Source: Pterois miles (Eukaryota; Chordata; Actinopteri; Perciformes; Scorpaenidae). Taken from it: a DNA stretch of 64,000 nucleotides. The notes below the pieces were generated by a model, which was not told the origin of the DNA, did no database searches, and was given only the letters and a program-made list of their open reading frames with translations. Position numbers and translations under genes: made by a program. Positions 56,643 to 64,000 of the stretch are shown here, one piece after another (the first letter of the stretch is position 1; each line of letters opens with the position of its first letter). The stretch lies in contig CAMQGK010000637.1 of the NCBI GenBank assembly GCA_947000775.1, forward strand, positions 17,254,001-17,318,000, written 5' to 3'.

Positions 56643-58376
56643 TCGTAATGTTGACCAACGTGTCAGTCACACATGTCGGTTGAGGCCATAGCCTTCTGTT
56701 TAAAAAGTTTAACTGAGCAGTATCCAGTTCAGAACAATTGAAAATATAACTGTAAATATATATCCGCTTCTCCAAAATGCATACGATGTTGGCAGAGTCT
56801 GTACCTACCTCATGCATGCATAGCATATGTGCGCCGTTAGCCCAGTATTACATTAGCACAGACAAGTGTGCAGCAGGCAGTAGCTTGTTACCTTTATTAG
56901 GAAGCAGCTGCATCCCCCGAAAGAGCACTATGATGGAGCTGTGAGGAGCCTCAGCACTGCAGGTTTTGTCATTAAGACGATTAGTGCCGACAAGTACAAC
57001 ACTAACGATTCTATAGCGCTGCTGCCTCTGGGCTAAGAGGCCCCCCAGCATCCTGAAATTCACACCATGAGGTACAGGGGCAGGGATATAACAAACATCA
57101 TGGCTATACAGATACCAAAACTGCTGTCAGCTTTGTTTTACCAACAGTTTTCCTGCAATCAGTTTTAGTATTCTGTATAAAAATCCCATCATACTTAACG
57201 ACAGAATGAATTCCCATTACTATAAGTGCAGCTGTTATTATACCCATCATTGTATAGTCTCTGGGAAAAGGGGTGAAAGAGTAAATCAAGTAATAAAGAA
57301 GGTTATATTACACCTGTTTAGACACAACTATTGTGCTCTTGCATAAGAAAAATAGCTCTAGCGTGAGGATGTGTATCAAATTCAGCTTGTGTCCATTTGC
57401 GTGAGCCCGGTGTTTAATTCCTCACAATTACCTCAGTTTTTTTCATTTCTTCATCAAACACTCTTAGTAAGCATTCAGTCAGACCCTGCCGCTGTTCTGC
57501 TGGGACTGACATAACAAAAAAAAAAAAAAAAGTCTGCGAACTGATAGCAGTGCTGTTGAAGGTTATTGCTCTCTTGTCAATAGCCGTGAGCGGCCTTCTT
57601 CATCCACTTCTCCATAACTCCACTCTCCTCCCTCCACCATCCCTCCCTTTCTGGATAAACACAAGTTATTCATCCCACAAGAGGAAAACACAGTTTAATA
57701 TAATGGAGTCAAAAACCGTTCATTGATTGGAATATGCGCCATGCTGCCCATCAACCCACCATCCACTACCACCTCCGTCTCTTCCTCCTCTTGTCAGAAG
57801 GAAATATTTGGGGGGTTTTTTGATGCTGAAGTCATTTTGTAGTTATCGTTACCTGGACTTTCCTTACTTCCACCGTATTCCTCCTCATCTCTTGTGATCA
57901 CGCCTCTATCCACATTGTTCCTTGGCATCATCTGTTTTATTTGTCCTCTAGCGTTGGCTTGGGGATTGCATCCCCCTACCGTTTCTCTACTAAATATTTC
58001 ATATTATCTAAATCCATTATTGAAAATCTCAGTCATCCTCTCAGCTATTCATTTAATCTTCTAAATCATTCAACAGTAGAGATGCAGATAAAGGAAATGC
58101 AAAAAAAAATAAAAATAATAATAATAATAAATCAAACTCTACAGTCGTCGTAGCTGGAGCCAAACTCCTCTGTGGAGTTTCTGTGTCTGTAACGTTTTTC
58201 TGGCTGCTCTCAGATGAGATTCAGGTGGTGTAGTTACTGTGGTCTGGGAATGTTGCTAATGCCAGAGAGATGCCAAGTCCCCCTACTCATTTTATTCTTG
58301 TCACTGTATGAAATGGAGGACATGACAGACAGATGATATTAGTCTGTCAGTACTGGTGATTCATAGCAGTATAATC
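56643..58376 (+). other. erbb4: erbb4 intron 10, 3' part
   Basis: Unrecognised sequence with an A15 run near 57517-57531, an (AAT)n patch at 58108-58130 and pyrimidine-rich stretches at 57600-57660 and 57770-57800. Confidence 0.5.
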
Positions 58377-58390
58377 TGTGTGTGTGTGTG

Positions 58391-58433
<43 letters not shown>
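58377..58433 (+). repeat. (TG)n tract directly before the exon 11 acceptor
   Basis: About 25 TG units with one CATG interruption, followed by TTTGTGTCCCCATTTAG. The microsatellite occupies the place where a polypyrimidine tract is expected. Confidence 0.95.
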
Positions 58434-58434
<1 letters not shown>

Positions 58435-58447
58435 TGTCCCCATTTAG

Positions 58448-58538
58448 GGTTTCTGAACATCCAGTCTTGGCCTGACAACATGACAGACCTGAGTGTTTTC
58501 TCCAACCTGGCAACTATTGGGGGAAGAGCGCTGTACAG
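58448..58538 (+). CDS. erbb4: erbb4 exon 11, receptor L domain III
   Basis: A 91-bp exon of the expected length. GG completes Gly, then FLNIQSWPDNMTDLSVFSNL, ATIGGRALY and a split Ser. It contains the conserved sequon NMT and FSNLxTIGGRxLY, a core beta-helix rung of the L2 domain. It ends in phase 2 (AG, completed by T of exon 12). The donor GTACAC is the least standard in the window. The acceptor is preceded by a (TG)n tract. Confidence 0.96.
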
Positions 58539-59119
58539 GTACACACCTGAGAACATAATAGCATTGCAATTAGATATTATTTTAGACGATGAGTGTAATT
58601 TATCATAGCTGTGTCAACGCTGCCTCAAATAGAGCTCAAAGGAAATGGAATCTGGTAATAAATATATGGGTTTTGTTTGATTTTGTGGCAAAATAAAATG
58701 TAGCGGCGCATCAATTCTCTGTGAAACTAGAGCTCCTTGGGAATATTTAAAAAAGACTGAACACAGTGGTGATTGGTTTGGTCAAACGTATTAAACCTTC
58801 CCATTAAATAAGTGATAATAGAATTAAAATTGTACAAAACATTTGCAAAGCCAGTTCTACTTAAAAGTCTACATTGTTTGCATCCATGTTTACTAGCTGG
58901 CACTCTTCTTCTAGTTTGCCTTTGTTGACACATTGTCGTGTATCTCAGAGTATCGCTGTGGACTTGTGTGGAAATGTTTGCAGCGCCACCCATGTATTTT
59001 ACTGTACACACTTGTGCATCCACACAAGGAGGGACCCACTCTTGGAAGCAACTTCTCCACAGTGCTAGGGGGCAACAACTCCATAGGACACCTTTAATGC
59101 ACACACAATGTTAATATTT
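58539..59119 (+). other. erbb4: erbb4 intron 11, 5' part
   Basis: 58870-59097 (GTTGACACATTGTCGTGTAT, GCAGCGCCACCCATGTATTT, ending ACACCTTTAA) may be another short repeat with a CTTTAA end; low confidence. The rest is unrecognised. Confidence 0.4.
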
Positions 59120-59398
59120 AACCCTCTGAGACCCGCAAGATCACGGGCAATCCTGACTGACGATACTGTCTTTAAGAGGTGGTATCTGGTTCAGTTTTAG
59201 AGCTAGAGTGAAGGTACAGATATGTGAAACTAGAAAATCTAAGGAATCAGCTGGTAACTGATTGACTAGAACAATTTGACAAAACAATTTGCTGAGCACT
59301 TTTATGTGGCATATACTGTTGATCTGCGATCTCCCCCAAAGACCTCCTGTACTCCCTTAAAAAGACAAAAATGTGTATATTGTGGGTCTCAGAGGGTT
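59120..59398. mobile_element. MITE with 15-bp perfect terminal inverted repeats
   Basis: AACCCTCTGAGACCC (59120-59134) is exactly inverted as GGGTCTCAGAGGGTT (59384-59398). The 249-bp interior is non-coding. It is the only copy in the window. The compact size and perfect ends indicate a fairly young non-autonomous DNA element. Confidence 0.8.
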
Positions 59399-59913
59399 GA
59401 ACTTGATATTTGTTTATTTAATTGCGAGCACAAGCACCCAGTTGTCAATCTATTTTGATATGTACAGTAACAACATGCTACCATAACCAAGTGCAGAGGG
59501 TGTGGCATTGTTGCACACTGTACAACACTCAAAATAAGAGGACTGAAGAGTTCCCACAAATGACTTAAAAACTGTATTTATTAGTAGGATATAAGTAGCT
59601 TGGTTTATATAGTCAGATCATTTAAATGCAAATTACAAGTAAATGTGCTTTGGTTCATGCTGTCTGCTTCATCAGTAAGTAAGTCAGTAAGGAATATGAC
59701 TAGATGATAACAAATAATTAGTTGGTGCCCGAAACCCCTTTTTGTGATGGTTTTGTTTTGACATTTAAGAAGCCAACTCAGTTGTTTTAACCCAGTCGAT
59801 AGAATATAATTATTTACCATTTTTTGGTAATTTTTCCAAAGGTTCTCTAAAATTTTCTGTGACATTTGGACAGAAAAAAAGTGAGTGTCTGTGCTGCTGG
59901 TGGCAGAGTGTAC

Positions 59914-59967
<54 letters not shown>

Positions 59968-61239
59968 GTGCGTGTGTGTGTCTGTCATCCACCTGCAGAT
60001 GGAAACAGCAGGCTGTAGGACAAATTACAGCCTGCCACCCCCCCTTATCCTATGCTTGATCCTGCATACTCTCTGTCTTTCTGATGGCGCCGACACCCCA
60101 CTGGCCCCCTGTCATTTTTAAACTGTGGAAGTGGGGTGTATGAGGAAGGGTGGGGGCATAGAGGAGTAAAAGAGAGGAGAGGCTTTAAGGTAGAATGATA
60201 AAAAAAAAAAAAAAATCAGTTGACATTAAGTTGTTGCAAAAAATAAGAATTAAGCAGATGCAGGGTATTAATTGAAGTTGGACACCACTAGATTATTAAA
60301 GGTTTTACATTTTAATAATCTACACACAGTATCATCGTGAAATGATGATACTGTGGTGTAATAATTGTGCACAAACAAGACCATGGTGGAGATAATTGTA
60401 GCCCTTATTTTACTCCAGTGGTGTTGTTTAATAATGGTGTTTCTTCAAATTAAGACCACATTGTAATGTGGCTACTGGTTTCCTCACTTTAGTACAAAAG
60501 TATTTGTTTTCTCCATGTGTTTACTTTATCATACGGAGAGCAAGTTTTCCACTGAGCTGTCGCAACCTCCTGAATGTCCTGTTTGGAAGCACATTCCCAA
60601 AAGTTAAGAGAAAAAACATGTACATTATAATATACCAAGTTATTTTGATCTGACTTTATTAAATATAGAGTAAAAATCAAATTTTAAATGAACTGAATTC
60701 AATGATGTATTCACCTTGTGAGCTGCTGTACATGACAAGAGAGCATACTGGCGTTCTCACTATAAATGTTGTCATACTGTGCATATGTTTTCATTCACAA
60801 TCCAAAGACATACAGTATATTCAAGAATCTGACCAAGCTGCTGTTAAATGCAAGTTGTACTTTTCAGTACAAGCTCCATGTGCCATATGTCTACTACGTT
60901 ACTGTTACACTTATCCTGTCCAACATGAATTTCAATGAATTCACACGTACCTATTTGTGTTTTAAATTCAGAGAAAATATTGAGCACTAATCAAGATTTG
61001 TCAAGTTTGGCTGTAGAATGCATGTGTAAGGCTTAATACCTGTCATCAGTATTGATATTTTTACTTCTTAACCAAGAACACAGTCTCTGCCTGCTAATGA
61101 CATGTTTTCAATATGTTTAAGAATAATGTATTCCAGACTGCATTACATTTTCTTTAAAAGGGTAGTTAGCATGTGAACATTATTTGTAGGACATAAAGCC
61201 ATTTGCAAGATATAAATACAACCTGCATATATGGCATGA
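59399..61239 (+). other. erbb4: erbb4 intron 11, middle
   Basis: A TG microsatellite is at 59918-59980. An A15 run is near 60200. Two neighbouring hairpins lie at 60292-60319 (9-bp stem) and 60325-60355 (12-bp stem CACAGTATCATC, loop GTGAAAT). No protein-like frame. Confidence 0.5.
59918..59980 (+). repeat. (TG)n microsatellite
   Basis: About 31 TG units with two CG interruptions near the end. It creates spurious Cys-Val and His-Thr frames on the two strands. Confidence 0.96.
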
Positions 61240-61602
61240 CAGGAAATAAGAAGATAGAAGATATTCCTTTATTTGTCCCGCAATGGGGAAATTCAATTTT
61301 TTTACACTCTGTTGTTTTTTTTTTTACTTATACACGGTACATGCAGACCCGAGACACACACATGCACATATACATGCAACAATGGAGAGATGTCAGAGTG
61401 AGGGGGCTGCTCCTGACAAGCGCCCCGAGCAGTTGGGGGTTTGGTGCCTTGCTCAGGGGCACCTCGGCAGTGCCCAAGAGGTAAATTGGCACCTCTCCAG
61501 CTACCAGTTCACACTCAGTTCTTGGTCATGTCGGGACTTGAACCGGTGACCCTCCGGTTCCCAAGCCAACTCCCTACAGACTGAGCTACTGCCGCCCCAG
61601 AA
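61240..61602 (-). mobile_element. tRNA-derived SINE (family 2), copy 2, full-length
   Basis: On the minus strand it has the head GGGGCGGCAGTAGCTCAGTC (A box) and B box GGTTCAAGTCC (61534-61544). The body has GAACTGGTAGCTGGAGAGGT, CCCCTGAGCAAGGCACC and CTCACTCTGACATCTCTCCA. It closes with a LINE-like tail AATTTCCCCATTGCGGGACA, then AATAAAGG, with repeated ATCTT units. Both promoter boxes look intact, unlike copy 32509-32825. It ends 125 nt before exon 12, in antisense orientation to erbb4. Confidence 0.9.
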
Positions 61603-61727
61603 GGGATGTTTACTCCTGCATCAAAACCCGTGAAGTAACTCCATCATCTCTGCCTCCCCCTTTTCCTCCTCCTGTTGCACCTTCCTGCCCTCTCCTCCTC
61701 TCACCTCCACCCATTCTTCCCTCTCAG
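61603..61727 (+). other. erbb4: erbb4 intron 11, 3' end
   Basis: A long polypyrimidine tract (CCTCCCCCTTTTCCTCCTCC and onward to CTTCCCTCTCAG) gives exon 12 one of the strongest acceptors in the window. Confidence 0.85.
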
Positions 61728-61927
61728 TGGGATCTCTCTGCTGGTGTTAAAGCAGCAGGGCATCTCATCACTGCAGCTGCAGTCGCTGAGAGAGATCAGC
61801 GCCGGGAACGTCCACATCGCAGAGAACAGCCAGCTCTGCTACTACAACACCGTCAACTGGACGAGACTGTTCCGCGCTGCAAACCAGAAGGTTCTGATCC
61901 GCAACAACCAAAGCCCACAGAAGTGCT
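61728..61927 (+). CDS. erbb4: erbb4 exon 12, end of receptor L domain III
   Basis: A 200-bp exon of the expected length. T completes Ser, then GISLLVLKQQGISSLQLQSL, REISAGNVHIAENSQLCYYN, TVNWTRLFRAANQKVLIRNN, QSPQKC. LKQQGISSLQ and LREISAGNVxI are the last beta-helix rungs of L2, and NTVNWT carries a conserved sequon NWT. It ends in phase 1 at the start of the following codon. The donor is GTGAGT. The next exon, opening domain IV, lies beyond the window. The open frame on the minus strand is a shadow. Confidence 0.97.
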
Positions 61928-64000
61928 GTGAGTTCACACCAAAAACAACACCAACACCAAAAGCTCAAATCTCAGGTGCTCCAAAATAGAAATGGATGTC
62001 TATCAGAGCAGTTTGCCTGCCTCCGCTGTGGCATAGGGGCTTTAGACGTTTACCGTTTTTTCCAAATCTATGCAAGGGTGGATATACACAGTGTATATAC
62101 AGCGACACCGTAACTTTAGGTGATGTAGCAGACTATCAAGTGCACACCAGATTACTGACTGCAGAAAACAGCCAGGCCAATTAAAGGCAAATATATACTG
62201 TTTTCATGAGGAATAGATGAAACAGTTTCTTTTTCAGGAATGTGAATGACAACTGTTTTTGTCTCATTTGCGATCATGATAGTCGGTACAAGATGAAACG
62301 TCAAGCGACGTCACACGTCACACGCCAAATTCCATAGAAGCAATTCTTGGGACTTTCCAGCTGGTAGCAGTCTACGAACAAAGACGGTAAAGAAGCTGAA
62401 AACAACGCTGAAAAGGCAACAATATCTGTTTACCAACCTGATAAAGGCGGCCAATACAAACACACAAAAAAACACAGAAAGACCATCACTTATGGCAGGA
62501 TTGTAATAGAAGCAATGATTGACTGAAACATTATTGAAGGGCCATGGTCTTGGTCACTTTTATTCAGTCAAATTACCTCTGAGAGAGACCCCTAACATAG
62601 AATGAAGCATTAATATACGAATGCAAACAAACTGTGCATCATGATACATTTGCCTCAAGATGTAACTGTAAAATATCTGTCAATAGTAAATACAGTATTA
62701 TTCCCAATCACAATATATTTAGAAAAACACACCTGTTGTCGAGTATGTCTTACACTTAATCTTGTTTACATTGGTTGAAATGTGTGCCATTCTCAAATAT
62801 CATTTGCTGATATCCCATTTTTGTTACTTGGAATCTTAAACCCAGTGTCCAAACACGTAAAAAAGCTGAGTCAACCAAAATGGGAGCACTGAACAGTCAT
62901 TGCTCACTGTTAAAAATAGGGATGTATTTTTTCCAACATGTTCTCATCCTAAGTCGTCATATACTGACGCTTTGTCTGACCCTTTGGCATCACTTTACGA
63001 TCACCGTGTATTCAAACAACAGCAGTTGCTTAGGTTTAGGCAACAAAAACACTTAGTTAGGTTTAGGAAAAAACATCATGATTGGCCTAAAAAGTACTAC
63101 GTTTGTACAGTGAATGTGTCTTTTTCTGCTTTTTAAACTATGTCACCACAATCCCCAGCCGCTTTCTCTTAGCATTTGCTGTTGCCATGGTTAGGTTTAC
63201 ATTGTAGTTGCTTGAAAGCCTGGTGCGTCTCATATAGGTGCTTAAGGATTTCTTGTGCGTCGGCATGACATGGAACGGAGCGTGACAAAGCTGACAAATG
63301 GGCTGATTTTTTTGTGTTGTAGTTGTGTCTTCAACTTCAGTTGTACAGCTCCAGGCACCATCAAGAGAGTATTTTTTATTTCTTGCTTGACAAATGTGTT
63401 CACATTTATAAATAGGTTACATATTGAAAGATTATGGAGAAATATGTTTGAGATTTACGCTCAAACAGACTACTCTGACACTAATGGTTTGACAAAATTT
63501 GGGATTGCTGTGCTCCTGCAGACAGAAGCATCAGCACTAAGCATACTGTATAATAGCAGAAACACACTTGTCATTTCTATCCTTCTCTGTCTGTCGTATG
63601 AGTGGGAGTTATCATCTTGCTAATTTCTTAAGACAACTAAAAACAATAATCCCACAATTAGTCTAATTATCCAACAGAACCATTCAGAGAAGAATAAATT
63701 AAATTAGGCAAATATCTGGACTGTTGAGACAAAAATTGTGTCTCTAAAAATGGAAGAGCTTTTATTATATCACTGCCACAAGTGTTAAGACATTATTCAT
63801 TTATGTATAATGTTCATTAATGAGCCAGTGTTTGCATTATTGAGTTGGCCCCTTTTCGCTGTTCGTGTGCTCGTTTCCCCTGGGCAGTTCCTTAGTGCTG
63901 AACACACACGCACATCCATGTACTTCTATCTTTGCGAGGACGCTCATTGACATAATATATTAACCATCACAACTGAATGGCTTACCCCAACCTAAATATA
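61928..64000 (+). other. erbb4: erbb4 intron 12, 5' part (runs out of the window)
   Basis: 62925-63140 has GCTTAGGTTTAGGCAACAAA, AACACTTAGTTAGGTTTAGG and AAAAAACATCATGATTGGCC, a fish repeat type also hinted at 43780-43870. 63905-64000 (GCGAGGACGCTCATTGACAT, ACCATCACAACTGAATGGC) resembles another widespread vertebrate repeat. 63620-63870 is AT-rich with many TTAATTA-like words. No exon is found before the window end. Confidence 0.55.

Noticed and set aside
61768..61968. Minus-strand open frame over exon 12
   Set aside because: A shadow of the exon 12 coding sequence.
1..64000. CRISPR arrays, operons, bacterial promoters or terminators
   Set aside because: No regularly spaced repeats. The split coding sequence with GT/AG introns shows a vertebrate nuclear gene.

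Overview
The window is vertebrate genomic DNA, most likely from a teleost fish. It is intron-rich and AT-rich, with many dinucleotide microsatellites. It carries several kinds of interspersed repeat that I know from fish genomes: a Tc1-like transposon, tRNA-derived SINEs, non-LTR retrotransposon tails and many short inverted-repeat elements. There is no sign of bacterial, organellar or plasmid organisation.

The only host gene I can support is an internal part of erbb4, the neuregulin-binding receptor tyrosine kinase, on the + strand. Ten consecutive coding exons (3 to 12 in the usual vertebrate numbering) lie at 1134-1320, 24566-24697, 30112-30177, 45293-45411, 46268-46409, 49999-50112, 50570-50696, 52563-52636, 58448-58538 and 61728-61927. 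All have AG/GT borders, and their phases join into one uninterrupted frame of about 417 codons. This encodes the extracellular region from mid domain I (L1), through the cysteine-rich domain II with its dimerisation arm, to most of domain III (L2). Signal peptide, domain IV, membrane segment and kinase lie outside the window. I cannot tell whether this is the erbb4a or erbb4b paralogue.

Everything else is intron. Intron 3 (23 kb) and intron 5 (15 kb) hold most of the mobile DNA. Main items: two decayed copies of a repeat encoding a RecQ-like helicase Walker A segment (1-290, 14640-15120); an L2/CR1-like reverse-transcriptase fragment (17440-18480) split by a MITE; a broken Tc1-like transposon (28699-29930); four SINEs (10318, 32509, 36407, 61240); at least ten families of short repeated or inverted-repeat elements, most with several copies here; and an unclassified repeat ending in a cluster of hairpins (38900-39810).

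The observation I rate highest is at exons 6-7. Exon 7 encodes the dimerisation arm. A (TG)39 tract ends 17 nt upstream of it and a (CA)10 tract begins 20 nt downstream. A further (CA)14 tract sits 15 nt after exon 6. In the pre-mRNA the UG tract can pair with either CA tract, so it could help loop out intron 6 or instead loop out exon 7. I found no convincing new multi-gene system.
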